From UBA4877 sp002399285 (GTDB taxonomy: Bacteria; Bacillota; Thermoanaerobacteria; Thermoanaerobacterales; UBA4877), in the NCBI GenBank assembly GCA_036771835.1, contig DAIPGN010000006.1:61260-125259 (forward strand): a DNA stretch of 64,000 bases, in the 5' to 3' direction. Of this stretch, positions 52,865-62,286 are shown in pieces. Each line of letters starts with the position of its first letter. Within the stretch, counting starts at the first letter, position 1. The notes beneath the pieces are model-generated. The model was not told where the DNA came from. It made no database searches and saw only the letters and a list, made by a program, of their open reading frames with translations. The position numbers and the translations under genes are program-made.

Positions 52865-53782
52865 TCACCGCAGGAAATCCAGAAGTGAAGGCTGAATAAT
52901 CCGCGACCCGACATTAAGAGAAGAAGTATATACATTTATGGAATTTACAAGATCCATTATCGTCTCCGCAATATCGGCATCTTCCGCATTGGCCAGCAGG
53001 TTCGTAAAATTAAGATTGTCATCGGCCAGCCTGTTTTTGGTAAGCGCCACCCGGTTGTCACGCGCTCCCACATCCGCCCTTACCGCAAGAATATTGTTTA
53101 TGTGGTCATCCAATTCATCAATATGAGAGGAAATCCCCGTCGTGTTGCCGGCCTGCAGATCCGCCGCTATATCGTCAAACAGTTTAAAGAGATTGTCGCC
53201 ACTCCCGGTATCGCCAAATATCTTATCCCCCGTAACGTTTATGGTTATCTGATCGTCGGCCCCCACGTTGTATTTGAGCTCCCAGGAATCACCCGCGGCC
53301 ACATTCGATCCGTTATAGACCACTCCGCCGTTTGCACTGTTTGTCGTATCCAACGTATATGCCTCAGTCGTAGTCTTCATTCCTCCGAATATGTACCTGT
53401 CCGAATACTCCGTGTTGCCTACGTTTACAAGCTGCTGCTTCAGCTGGTTTATTTCACTTACTATGTCCTCGGTCTCCGTAGGACTGTTCGACCCTTCTAC
53501 GAGAAGTTCCCGTGCTCTGCTGAGTACGGTCGTCACATTATTCAGCGCCGTATCGGTAAGCTTAAGCCATGAATCCGCATCGTCCACATTCTTTTTATAC
53601 TGGTCTATAGCCGATACGTCCCTGTTCAATTTCATTACCGTCACTGTGCCGATCGGATCATCGGAAGGGTATTGGATGCGCTTGCCCGAGGCAAGCATTT
53701 GCTGAAGTTTATCCATCCGTTCGGTATTCTTGGAGAAATTCAGCAGAAAATTATCTATCATCATATTGTTGGTCACACGCAT
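52865..53782 (-). CDS. flgL: Flagellar hook-associated protein 3 (hook-filament junction)
   Basis: Protein of 305 residues. The N-terminal flagellin-like helix (MRVTNNMMIDNFLLNFSKN, LASGKRIQYPSDDPIGT) and the C-terminal flagellin-like helix (ALTKNRLADDNLNFTNLLAN) flank a small variable domain. It is exported and joins hook to filament with FlgK. AGGTAG precedes the ATG. Confidence 0.95.
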   Translation of the reverse strand: MRVTNNMMIDNFLLNFSKNTERMDKLQQMLASGKRIQYPSDDPIGTVTVMKLNRDVSAIDQYKKNVDDADSWLKLTDTALNNVTTVLSRARELLVEGSNSPTETEDIVSEINQLKQQLVNVGNTEYSDRYIFGGMKTTTEAYTLDTTNSANGGVVYNGSNVAAGDSWELKYNVGADDQITINVTGDKIFGDTGSGDNLFKLFDDIAADLQAGNTTGISSHIDELDDHINNILAVRADVGARDNRVALTKNRLADDNLNFTNLLANAEDADIAETIMDLVNSINVYTSSLNVGSRIIQPSLLDFLR

Positions 53783-53787
53783 TTAGA

Positions 53788-55230
53788 CTACCTCCCCACT
53801 ACACCCATTTTATTTACTATGGTATCTATCATCTCATCGATAGCGGTTATCATCCTTGCCGCGGCATTATAGGAGTGCTGATATTTGATCATGTCGGACA
53901 TCTCTTCGTCCATCGACACGCCCGATATCGACTGTCTGTTGTTATCCACGTACTTGGCCAGAACGCTCTGATTGGCAGTCATTCTTTCAGCCTGCTGGGC
54001 ATCTACCCCGAGATTGGAAATCAATGAGGTAGTAAAATCTTCGAAGGTGCCCGTTGTGAATACGCCGGTATCTCCCCTCAGTTTAATGAGCTTAAGGATA
54101 TTTGTATTGTCGCCGGGAAGTCCATTCGGATCGGAAGCAGCCGCTATCTTATTGAGATCGTCCTTGATATCATCGGAAATATCCATATCTCCTGCATTCA
54201 AACCTGGCGTAGATAGATCTTTGAATAAATTCACTGCGGTGGTACTGTTCAGGCCGTAACCGGCCCTATGCTGCTCATTAATCGTATCTGTGAAAGTCGT
54301 AGCGAAAGTGTTCCATTGATTGATATAGTAATTGACCCCCTTATATGCGGGATCGCCGTTTCCGTCTCTGGCATCCAGCAGACCTTTGATCCTGCCCGAC
54401 TTTAGATCCACGGCCACCCCGGTGGTCTTCCAGACAGGATTTACCATGTTATCGGTAGGATTGGCTTTGGCTTCGATCTCGTAATAATCGGTATTATCGA
54501 CCAGGGCCCGGCCCGCTATATCGACTCTCAGCCTTCCCCTGCTATCCTCATAGCTTGTTATGCTTACCAAATCGGAGAGCTTGTCTAAAAGCAGATTTCT
54601 CGAATCTCTAAGATCATTGGCCTTGTCGCCGTTTAATTCGAATTTATATATCTGATCGTTTAAATCCGCGATCCTCTTGGCATAGGAATTAACCTCGCCT
54701 ATATTGGTTATTATATTCTGATTTATTTCCTCTCTCTTGTCAACAAGCTTGTTATATGTTGTCCTTATAGTCTGTGCGACAGCTACGGCTCTTTCCCGGA
54801 CCGTAGCCCTGGTGGAGAGACTCTCCGGAGTCTTTGAGAGCTCCTCCAATGATTCGAAGAACTGTTTCATCACAGTGGCAATACCCGTATCCGAGGGCTC
54901 GTTGAATATTGCCTCAAGGCTGTTCAAAACTTGAGCCTTAGCATCCCACTCCCCATAGACGCAGTTTTCTCCTCTGTACTGTGCGTCAAGAAAAATATCC
55001 CTTATCTGATTGATGCCGGTTATATCCACCCCAGATCCTACCTTTCCCTGCCCATATGTATCAAACATGCCCAGGGCAGGCAAAGGCGCAGCAGCAGCAA
55101 GATCCACTCTTTGTCTGGTATATCCCGGCGTATTGGCATTGGCCACATTGTGGGATACTATATCCAAAGCTCTTTGGGCGGCAAACAAACCTGATTTGGA
55201 TATTTCAAATCCGAAAAATGTAGATGACAT
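53788..55230 (-). CDS. flgK: Flagellar hook-associated protein 1
   Basis: Protein of 480 residues from ATG 55230 (GAGG 8 bases before; ATG 55233 is also possible). Opens FFGFEISKSGLFAAQRALDI, then SHNVANANTPGYTRQRVDL, the rod/hook N-terminal motif; ends with the conserved helix SGVSMDEEMSDMIKYQHSYN. It sits at the hook tip under FlgL. Flanked by flgN (its chaperone) and flgL as expected. Confidence 0.96.
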   Translation of the reverse strand: MSSTFFGFEISKSGLFAAQRALDIVSHNVANANTPGYTRQRVDLAAAAPLPALGMFDTYGQGKVGSGVDITGINQIRDIFLDAQYRGENCVYGEWDAKAQVLNSLEAIFNEPSDTGIATVMKQFFESLEELSKTPESLSTRATVRERAVAVAQTIRTTYNKLVDKREEINQNIITNIGEVNSYAKRIADLNDQIYKFELNGDKANDLRDSRNLLLDKLSDLVSITSYEDSRGRLRVDIAGRALVDNTDYYEIEAKANPTDNMVNPVWKTTGVAVDLKSGRIKGLLDARDGNGDPAYKGVNYYINQWNTFATTFTDTINEQHRAGYGLNSTTAVNLFKDLSTPGLNAGDMDISDDIKDDLNKIAAASDPNGLPGDNTNILKLIKLRGDTGVFTTGTFEDFTTSLISNLGVDAQQAERMTANQSVLAKYVDNNRQSISGVSMDEEMSDMIKYQHSYNAAARMITAIDEMIDTIVNKMGVVGR

Positions 55231-55247
55231 CATGAACACCTCATTGT

Positions 55248-55715
55248 TTAAATTTTCTCGTCAAAGATTGAAGATGATTTTTTGTCCATACCTTTTTTTT
55301 CATATGTGGCATCGTTAAAAGTCAAGGCGTCACCTATAAGATTTATGGAAAACTCTACGTATTCCAAAGCCTGCTCTATCAGGGCCTGATTGTGTTCGTT
55401 GATTTCGGTCACTTCCTGAAGAAGCTGCCTGAACCTATCTTGTAACTCCGTCAGTTTTTCTTTTTCATTGGAATTTTCCAGAAGGACCTGTATATCCTCC
55501 ATTCCGCTTATAGAATTATCTTTGAGCCATTGTTCCCTTTTATTCTCCAATTTTGAAATCGCGGCTATACATGCCTGCTCAGCACTTACTATATTATCCA
55601 GCTCGTTCACATTACCCTCGATAAGAATATCCTTCTTTTTAAGAGCCAGATCGCGCATATCCTGATACACCTCATACTCGTTCTCAAGTATGGATATCAG
55701 TTCCTGAATATTCAT
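55248..55715 (-). CDS. flgN: Flagellar export chaperone FlgN
   Basis: Protein of 155 residues, all helical, starting MNIQELISILENEYEVYQDM. It is the likely chaperone of FlgK and FlgL. The ATG overlaps the flgM stop as ATGA. The coiled-coil middle (SKLENKREQWLKDNSI, EQALEYVEFSINLIGDAL) fits the family; sequence conservation is low, so the call leans on gene order. Confidence 0.88.
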   Translation of the reverse strand: MNIQELISILENEYEVYQDMRDLALKKKDILIEGNVNELDNIVSAEQACIAAISKLENKREQWLKDNSISGMEDIQVLLENSNEKEKLTELQDRFRQLLQEVTEINEHNQALIEQALEYVEFSINLIGDALTFNDATYEKKGMDKKSSSIFDEKI

Positions 55716-55996
55716 CGGGCACCATCCTTTTTACTGTTCATGGAGATCAAAACATCCGTCATCATTTTTTGTGATACGGTCTCTGTAGATACATTATAGG
55801 TATGATTTTTCAAGGCCATCTTTATTTCTTCTGTCTTTGGATCAGGCGGTAATTTTACCTCCTTAGCATCTTCTACGTCTTTATAAAAATGTCCTATCTC
55901 AAGTTTATCGGAGTTGTCCGCCGATCTTTCCGGCCTGGCCTTGTTGTTCATATACACATTGAAAATCTGTTTTAGATTTACGCCGTTAACTTCCAT
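55712..55996 (-). CDS. flgM: Anti-sigma-28 factor FlgM
   Basis: Protein of 94 residues from ATG 55996. The C-terminal half (KLPPDPKTEEIKMALKNHTY, VSQKMMTDVL) resembles the sigma-D-binding part of FlgM, with a disordered N-terminus. It holds back flagellar sigma factor until hook completion. Placed between yvyF and flgN as in Bacillus. Confidence 0.87.
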   Translation of the reverse strand: MEVNGVNLKQIFNVYMNNKARPERSADNSDKLEIGHFYKDVEDAKEVKLPPDPKTEEIKMALKNHTYNVSTETVSQKMMTDVLISMNSKKDGAR

Positions 55997-56048
55997 ACTA
56001 CACCCCATCCCTATTTAAACTATCCAAATATTTATATCGGCTTATATT

Positions 56049-56483
56049 TTATTTATTTGAGTGTTTTTTTATTAATTCATTTGTAAAGAATTTATCTCCC
56101 TTATCGTTCCTATACTTTTTATCTTCCTTATTGTTTTGCGGTCGCTCCGACACCACAGTTTCAAGCTGGCTTTTGATGATATTTAAGCAGTCATTGCAAA
56201 ATCTGCCTGAATTTATAGGTTCCCCACACCTCTCACATTTCAGCATTATGCCGGAATTCTTTTCGGCCAGTTCCAACTTGCCCTCCCTTAAAAATTCCCA
56301 TACCTTTTCACGGTCGACGCCCGTGATTTCGGCTATCTCTAAAATCGTAGACTTTGGATATTGATAGAGGAATTCCTTGACCCTTTTGAAGTCATCCTCA
56401 TCCTCCCGAACGCAATCGGGGCACAGATCAACCCCGTTATATACAAAAACTTTCCCGCATCTTTTACAATTTTTAATATCCAT
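56049..56483 (-). CDS. yvyF: Flagellar-operon zinc-ribbon protein (YvyF/TIGR03826 family)
   Basis: Protein of 144 residues. An N-terminal zinc ribbon (CKRCGKVFVYNGVDLCPDC), a small winged-helix-like part (STILEIAEITGVDREKVWEF) and a second ribbon (CERCGEPINSGRFCNDC). Family known from the flagellar operon of Bacillus; its action is unclear. AGAGGTG precedes the ATG. Confidence 0.88.
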   Translation of the reverse strand: MDIKNCKRCGKVFVYNGVDLCPDCVREDEDDFKRVKEFLYQYPKSTILEIAEITGVDREKVWEFLREGKLELAEKNSGIMLKCERCGEPINSGRFCNDCLNIIKSQLETVVSERPQNNKEDKKYRNDKGDKFFTNELIKKHSNK

Positions 56484-56494
56484 TGGAACACCTC

Positions 56495-57226
56495 TTATCT
56501 ACCGGTGGCAAGAGTAGCAGAATAAACCCTCTCCGCCCCATTATCTAAAAGTACTTTGGAACACTCGTTTATAGTTGATCCCGTAGTAAATATATCGTCA
56601 ATTATCAAAATTATTTTAGAGTCGATTATCGTCCTGTTTTTAACGGAAAACGCACCTTGTACATTCTCCTTACGTCTCTCTTTTTTTAATCCGGTCTGAC
56701 TTTCCGTATAAATATCCCTGGCCAGCACATTGTCAAGCATGGGTATATCCAGTATCCTGCCTATATATTTTGCAAGTAGCTCAGACTGATTATAGCCTCT
56801 CTCTTCCTCCTTCCTGGGATGAAGCGGCACAGGTATGATGTAGTCGGCCGGAAGATCTTCTTCTCTCAGTCTATCGGCCATAAATTCCGCAAAGGGTTTT
56901 GCTAAATATCTGCCGTTATGATATTTGAACCTGTGCACCAACTCGCTGAATTCACTTGTATACCTGCATGCGCTGATATTTTTGTTAAAATAATAAAAAC
57001 CGTTCTTACATTCGTAACACGTATCCGTCTCATTGCCGATAGGGCATCCGCATATGCTGCATGTGTTGCCCTCAATAAACGGAAGTTTTTTGTAACAATC
57101 TTCACAAAAATAGCCGTCCTCCAGAGGTCTCCCGCAATATGCACAATGGTGGGGAAATACTATCGAACTGACATTTTTGATCAAACTGTCTAGTAAATGT
57201 AGTCTCTCAGTCTTTGAAGTTTCCAT
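56495..57226 (-). CDS. comF: ComF family protein (phosphoribosyltransferase-like)
   Basis: Protein of 243 residues. A double zinc ribbon (CAYCGRPLEDGYFCEDC, CSICGCPIGNETDTCYEC) precedes the PRTase domain with IIPVPLHPRKEEERGYNQSE and the PRPP loop ILIIDDIFTTGSTINEC. ComF works in uptake of DNA in competent bacteria. The start lies 37 bases inside the 3' end of recD2. comFA was not seen. Confidence 0.92.
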   Translation of the reverse strand: METSKTERLHLLDSLIKNVSSIVFPHHCAYCGRPLEDGYFCEDCYKKLPFIEGNTCSICGCPIGNETDTCYECKNGFYYFNKNISACRYTSEFSELVHRFKYHNGRYLAKPFAEFMADRLREEDLPADYIIPVPLHPRKEEERGYNQSELLAKYIGRILDIPMLDNVLARDIYTESQTGLKKERRKENVQGAFSVKNRTIIDSKIILIIDDIFTTGSTINECSKVLLDNGAERVYSATLATGR

Positions 57227-59373
57227 TTCAATCCCGTATACCTCTCTTCGATCCTATTATTCTTTATCATTCTGTCCATCCATTGTTCGTCGCCGATGAG
57301 TACGACCCGTTTCCGTGCCCTCGTTATCGCCGTATACAGAAGGTTTCTTGTCATAAGCATCGGCGGTCCGTAGTTGATCGGCATGATTATGGTGCCGAAT
57401 TCCGATCCCTGGCTCTTATGTACGGTTATGGCATAAGCCAGAACCAACTCGTCCAGGTCGGTATTATCGTAAACGGTTTTCCTTCCATCATAATCTACGG
57501 TAATAGTATTATCTTTTTTATCTATATTTTGGATTATCCCTATATCTCCGTTATACAGACCCATACCTGATTCGTCGATGCTCTCCCATTCTTTGCTGTA
57601 GTCGTTCCTTATCTGCATCACCTTGTCGTTTTCCCTGAATATCCTGTCCTTCAACCTGACCTCTGATTTATCGGCAGACGGTGGATTTACAAGCATCTGT
57701 ATTACAGCATTGAGATTATACGTGCCTAATGCACCCTTCTTCATAGGTGTCAGCACCTGCACGTCGATCGGATTCAACCCGTACGCTTTCGGCAGTCTAT
57801 TTGTCATCAGATCTTTGACCAGTCCGAGTATCCGTGATTGCTCTTTCTCTTTGATAAAATAAAAACCATTGTCGGTGTTGTCTATCAGCGGAGTTTGACC
57901 TTGATTTATTCTGTGGGCATTCACTACTATATTGCTCATATTTGCCTGCCTGAATACCTGGCTTAATCTTACGACGTCAAACATGCCGCTTTCTATTATA
58001 TCCTGCAGTACGTTTCCCGCCCCTACCGACGGCAGTTGATCGATGTCCCCTACTATGACAAGCCTTGTGCCTGGATTTACTGCCTTTAGCAGATTATTCA
58101 TCAATATTATGTCTATCATGGACGCCTCATCAATTATGAGGGCATCACACTCCAGCTTTTCGTCCTCATTGCGCTTAAATGATATGCCGTTGTACTCCAG
58201 TAATCTGTGTATCGTCTTTGCCTCTCTGTCCGTGGCTTCGCTCATCCTCTTTGCAGCCCTGCCTGTAGGCGCAGCAAGAAACGTCCTGATCCCGTTATTT
58301 TCAAACATGGAGATTATGCCCTTTAATGTGGTCGTCTTTCCTGTACCCGGACCGCCTGTCAATATGAGTATGCCCTTCTCCAAAGCCAGGCAGATGGCCT
58401 TCTTTTGTTCTTCGGCAAAGACTATGCCCATGCTGTCCTGTATCGTTTTAAGATCCGTTTCCACGACCGAGCTCAATTCTTTAAAGCCCACCGAGGAGAG
58501 TTCCATTAGTTTTTTAACAACGCTGTTTTCCGCCGTATAATAGGGCTTTAAATATATTGCGCTTACACCGTCGATATTGTCGATAGAAATGTAGTCGTTT
58601 ATTGCGAGCGAAGCAATTGCCTCGGTTACCCTTTCTACATCGGTATCCAGAAGTTTTGCCGCATGTCCGGCAAGTACATCCTGCGGCAGATATGTGTCGC
58701 CGTTATTTGCCGCTTCCTGCAGGCAGTAATATGTGGCTGCCTCCGTTCTCTCCCTCGAGCCAGTGGTATAGCCCATGTTAGCAGCTATCTTGTCCGCCGT
58801 TACAAACCCTATCCCATATACCCTATAGGTGAGATCGTAGGGGTTTGCTTTTACCTTTGCCACCGTCTCGAGCCCATATGCCTTATATATCTTCATGGCC
58901 TGGCCCGGCGTTACGCCTATGCCCTGCAAAAAAAGCATGATCTCCCTTATGCCCTTTTGAGATAAATAGGACTCTGCTATTTCTGCAGCTCTGACCTCTC
59001 CGATACCCTCGATCTCAGTCAATCTCTCGGGATGGTTGTCCAGTACGTTCAGGGTGTCCTCCCCGAAGTATTCGACTATCCTGTGGGCCGTAATTTCCTT
59101 TACTCCCTTTATCATACCGGAAGCCAGGTATTTTTCAATCGCGTCCAAGGTAGAGGGCTGCTCGATCTCACACCACTCGATATTGAACTGTTCTCCGTAC
59201 ACAGGATGAATCTTCCATCGGCCTCCCAGCCTTACACTGTCGCCCACCGATATATATGAAAGCGTACCCGTGCAGGTAACCAAATTATCCCCGGCATCTA
59301 TATCAAATACGGTAAATCCGCTGTCATCGCTCTTAAATCTGATGTCCTCCACGACACCCGCCAACTCGTCCAT
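57190..59373 (-). CDS. recD2: RecD2-type SF1B DNA helicase
   Basis: Protein of 727 residues. An N-terminal OB-like part, helix-hairpin-helix repeats (EGIGEVRAAEIAESY), Walker A LTGGPGTGKTTTLKGI (about 341), LIIDEASMIDI, GDIDQLPSVGAG and the C-terminal ALAITVHKSQGSEF-like motif YAITVHKSQGSEF. RecD2 unwinds DNA 5' to 3' without RecBC. No recB or recC genes are here. Length is normal for the family. Confidence 0.95.
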   Translation of the reverse strand: MDELAGVVEDIRFKSDDSGFTVFDIDAGDNLVTCTGTLSYISVGDSVRLGGRWKIHPVYGEQFNIEWCEIEQPSTLDAIEKYLASGMIKGVKEITAHRIVEYFGEDTLNVLDNHPERLTEIEGIGEVRAAEIAESYLSQKGIREIMLFLQGIGVTPGQAMKIYKAYGLETVAKVKANPYDLTYRVYGIGFVTADKIAANMGYTTGSRERTEAATYYCLQEAANNGDTYLPQDVLAGHAAKLLDTDVERVTEAIASLAINDYISIDNIDGVSAIYLKPYYTAENSVVKKLMELSSVGFKELSSVVETDLKTIQDSMGIVFAEEQKKAICLALEKGILILTGGPGTGKTTTLKGIISMFENNGIRTFLAAPTGRAAKRMSEATDREAKTIHRLLEYNGISFKRNEDEKLECDALIIDEASMIDIILMNNLLKAVNPGTRLVIVGDIDQLPSVGAGNVLQDIIESGMFDVVRLSQVFRQANMSNIVVNAHRINQGQTPLIDNTDNGFYFIKEKEQSRILGLVKDLMTNRLPKAYGLNPIDVQVLTPMKKGALGTYNLNAVIQMLVNPPSADKSEVRLKDRIFRENDKVMQIRNDYSKEWESIDESGMGLYNGDIGIIQNIDKKDNTITVDYDGRKTVYDNTDLDELVLAYAITVHKSQGSEFGTIIMPINYGPPMLMTRNLLYTAITRARKRVVLIGDEQWMDRMIKNNRIEERYTGLKWKLQRLRDYIY

Positions 59374-59427
59374 GTAACTTCACCATCCTGATTATAAGTA
59401 TAACATTAAACATCGGCGTAAAACAAT

Positions 59428-59447
59428 AAAAACCCCCTTATCGGGGG
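59428..59447 (-). terminator. Intrinsic terminator after the flavoprotein pair
   Basis: Minus-strand stem CCCCC-GATAA-GGGGG followed by TTTTTATTG. Confidence 0.75.
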
Positions 59448-59468
59448 ATTTGTGCGCATATTTATTGT

Positions 59469-60098
59469 TCATATTTTTTTGTTCAAGTCCGCGTATCTTC
59501 CTCCATTTGCCTTTATCATCTGTTTCCAGCTATATTCAGCGGCCTGCCGATACAAAAATTCAGGGAGAGAAACGGAGGTATAATAGTTCTCCGTCTGTGT
59601 GTCCGTTAAAATCGCGTTTGCAAGAATGCGATAGGCCTGGCCCAGCGAGCGCTTGGGTCCCCTGCCCAATGGTATATTTCCCATGGAAGCCAGCGCACCA
59701 CCGCCGCCGTAGCCGATACCCATGCCCCAGATAAATCCTGTTTTATCACACCAATTTTCCATTATGGCAAGTGCGTTATGGCACTGTTTGCCCTCATAAA
59801 ATCCGCAATTTACAATAGCATACACATAAATTTGTCTATTGGATATGCTCATTTGTTCCATACGGCAAAGACAGGACAATAAATGCGATGGTATCCCGTC
59901 CACATAAAGTGGAAAGGCAAAGACCCACGCATCGCATTTACAAAGTTCTCCAACTTCATGCTCGGCAATTGAGGGCTTGTTTATCGCAAAGTCTTTAACG
60001 GTATCGTCTTCATTTATCAGACCGGCTAAATCCTCAAGCAAGACTTTACTTGCACTTCCAGTCGCCTTTGGGCTTGCGTTGATCAGCGCTATGTTCAT
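59469..60098 (-). CDS. NAD(P)H-dependent FMN reductase-like flavoprotein
   Basis: Protein of 209 residues. Flavodoxin-like fold: MNIALINASPKATGSASKVL binds the FMN phosphate and DAWVFAFPLYVDGIPSHL is the second loop. The ATG overlaps the stop of the upstream flavoprotein (ATGA). The C-terminus adds a helical part (PEFLYRQAAEYSWKQM). The two may work together. Substrate unknown. Confidence 0.82.
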   Translation of the reverse strand: MNIALINASPKATGSASKVLLEDLAGLINEDDTVKDFAINKPSIAEHEVGELCKCDAWVFAFPLYVDGIPSHLLSCLCRMEQMSISNRQIYVYAIVNCGFYEGKQCHNALAIMENWCDKTGFIWGMGIGYGGGGALASMGNIPLGRGPKRSLGQAYRILANAILTDTQTENYYTSVSLPEFLYRQAAEYSWKQMIKANGGRYADLNKKI

Positions 60099-60583
60099 GC
60101 CAATGCCTCCTTCACTTGATCGGCACTATTGAAAAATAGAACCTCATTTACCTTGCCGTCATAATTTATGGAATTTGCAGATACTATATCAGTTGCGGTC
60201 TGTTTTTCATTTTCAGTTATATTTTCGCCGTAGAAATATGCAGTCAAGCCAATTACATTTTCATATCTTCTCTTGTGATGCATTTCCCCTTTTCTCATTT
60301 CGAAATGTGGCGAAGCATAGGAAATGGTTCTGTCAAGCACGTTTTTTACAAAAGGGCTGAAGCCGCCGTAGGTACATCTGCTTATAAGAATCAATTCGCT
60401 GCATCTGCTCATCAGTTCGCCCATGTTCTCATATCCATCCTTGATGACGCATCTGCCGGGAGTCTTTCCCCAGCATCCAAAACATCCTATGCAATGATGT
60501 ATATTGCCGTTGTTATATATGACCCTGCATTCGCCGTCTTCAGCTATGGGCAAATCTAAAACATCGGATATGATCAATCGCAT
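60095..60583 (-). CDS. Iron-sulfur flavoprotein-like protein
   Basis: Protein of 162 residues from ATG 60583 with GAGGAG upstream. The motif CIGCFGCWGKTPGRCVIKDG (about residue 27) carries four cysteines, as in iron-sulfur flavoproteins and related flavodoxin-family reductases. LILISRCTYGGFSPFVKNVL is the FMN loop. The usual N-terminal GSPR-type phosphate loop is replaced by LIISDVLDLPIAED, so FMN binding may differ. Pairs with the next gene. Confidence 0.75.
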   Translation of the reverse strand: MRLIISDVLDLPIAEDGECRVIYNNGNIHHCIGCFGCWGKTPGRCVIKDGYENMGELMSRCSELILISRCTYGGFSPFVKNVLDRTISYASPHFEMRKGEMHHKRRYENVIGLTAYFYGENITENEKQTATDIVSANSINYDGKVNEVLFFNSADQVKEALA

Positions 60584-60699
60584 AATCGTAAAACTCCTCA
60601 CTTTAAATTTCATATGGTAATATTATAGCCGCTAGGGCTGTAATAAAAAAGCTGAACAAGAGTATAAAAATAAAGATGCTATGATTTTGGAACGCTTTT

Positions 60700-60744
60700 A
60701 TAAAAATTAAAGCCAGAAATCCAGTATTTATGCGAATTCCCGGC
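60700..60744 (-). terminator. Intrinsic terminator after guaA
   Basis: Minus-strand stem GCCGGGAA / TTTCTGGC (8 bp with two G-U pairs) followed by TTTAATTTTTAT, 10 bases after the guaA stop. Confidence 0.6.
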
Positions 60745-60753
60745 TTTTGTTTG

Positions 60754-62283
60754 CTATTCCCACTCGATCGTTGACGGCGGCTTTGAGGTTATGTCATAGA
60801 CGACCCTGTTGACCTCATAGACCTCGTTGATTATCTGTCTGGATATGTTATCCAGTACTTCATACGGCAGCCTGGCCCAATCCGCGGTCATTCCGTCGCT
60901 GCTGGTTACTGCCCGCAATACTATTGTCTCTCCATAGGTGCGTTCATCGCCCATGACACCTACGGAATGTATATCAGGCAATATTGCGAACGCCTGCCAT
61001 ACCTGATTATAAAGTCCCGCTCTCTTTATCTCTCTGGTCACTATATAGTCGGCTCTTCTCAATATATCCAGCTTTTGCTCCGTCACCTCGCCGAGCGTCC
61101 GTATGGCCAGGCCAGGCCCCGGGAAGGGATGCCGGTGCAAAATACTTTCCGGTATGTTGAGCTCCTTGCCAACCTGCCTGACCTCATCCTTAAACAATAG
61201 TCTCAAGGGCTCGATAAGCTTAAACTTCATATCCTCGGGAAGTCCGCCCACATTGTGATGGCTCTTTATAGTGGACGCCATCTCGTCTCCGCTCTCGATC
61301 ACATCCGGATAGAGCGTACCTTGGACCAAAAACTCCGCGTCCTTGAATTTCTCCGTTTCCCCTTCGAAAACCTTTATAAACGTGCCGCCGATAATCTTTC
61401 TCTTCTGTTCAGGTTCGGTTATGCCCTTCAAGGCGGACAAAAACTTTTCCCGGGCATCTACCTTTCTTATATCCATATCAAACTCTTCCTTGAGAAACTT
61501 CTCGACATCTTCCGCTTCATTCAATCTCAGAAGCCCGTTATCGACAAATATGCAATGCAGGTGATCTCCTATTGCCCTGTGTACCAGCACCGCGGCTACA
61601 GTCGAATCGACGCCGCCGGATATGGCGCATATGGCTTCTTTATCGCCCACTTCTTTCCTTACGGACTTTATAGTATTCTCCACCAGCGATTCCATTGTCC
61701 AATCTGCAGCCAGCCCAGAGATCATAAATAAGAAATTTCTTATCATATCCATACCCTTTACCGTATGTTCAACCTCAGGATGGAACTGAACTGCATAAAA
61801 CTTCTTATTCACATCCGCCATAGCCGCCACAGGGCAGGCGGGCGTTGAACCAATCACCTTAAAACCGCTGGGAAGAACGGTAATAGAATCCGTATGGCTC
61901 ATCCAAGCGGTAGTTATTCTATCTATACCGCGGAAAATTGGAGCGTTATTGTCTACAGTTAGTTCGACCCTGCCGTACTCCCTTGTCTTTGATGCCACAA
62001 CCTTTCCTCCCAACATTTGAGCCATAAGTTGTGCACCATAACATATCCCGAGAACCGGAACCCCTAGGTCCAACACCCCCTTATCGCATTGAGGAGCATC
62101 CTTCATGCAAACACTCGCAGGTCCACCTGAGAACACGATAGCAGCGGGTTTCATCTCCTTTATCTTATCTGCCGGCGTCCTATAACTTATTATTTCACAG
62201 TAGACATTACATTCCCTTATCCTCCGGGCAATAAGCTGAGTATATTGACCTCCAAAATTCAAAATCAGGACTTTTTCCGTCAT
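60754..62283 (-). CDS. guaA: GMP synthase (glutamine-hydrolysing)
   Basis: Protein of 509 residues from ATG 62283. The class I glutamine amidotransferase domain has Cys81 in GICYGAQLMA and HPEVEHT; the ATP-pyrophosphatase domain has SGGVDSTVAAVL, and the C-terminus ends PPSTIEWE. It turns XMP into GMP with ATP and glutamine. guaB lies directly upstream (3 bases), so the two last steps of GMP synthesis are one unit. Confidence 0.98.
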   Translation of the reverse strand: MTEKVLILNFGGQYTQLIARRIRECNVYCEIISYRTPADKIKEMKPAAIVFSGGPASVCMKDAPQCDKGVLDLGVPVLGICYGAQLMAQMLGGKVVASKTREYGRVELTVDNNAPIFRGIDRITTAWMSHTDSITVLPSGFKVIGSTPACPVAAMADVNKKFYAVQFHPEVEHTVKGMDMIRNFLFMISGLAADWTMESLVENTIKSVRKEVGDKEAICAISGGVDSTVAAVLVHRAIGDHLHCIFVDNGLLRLNEAEDVEKFLKEEFDMDIRKVDAREKFLSALKGITEPEQKRKIIGGTFIKVFEGETEKFKDAEFLVQGTLYPDVIESGDEMASTIKSHHNVGGLPEDMKFKLIEPLRLLFKDEVRQVGKELNIPESILHRHPFPGPGLAIRTLGEVTEQKLDILRRADYIVTREIKRAGLYNQVWQAFAILPDIHSVGVMGDERTYGETIVLRAVTSSDGMTADWARLPYEVLDNISRQIINEVYEVNRVVYDITSKPPSTIEWE

Positions 62284-62286
62284 CAC

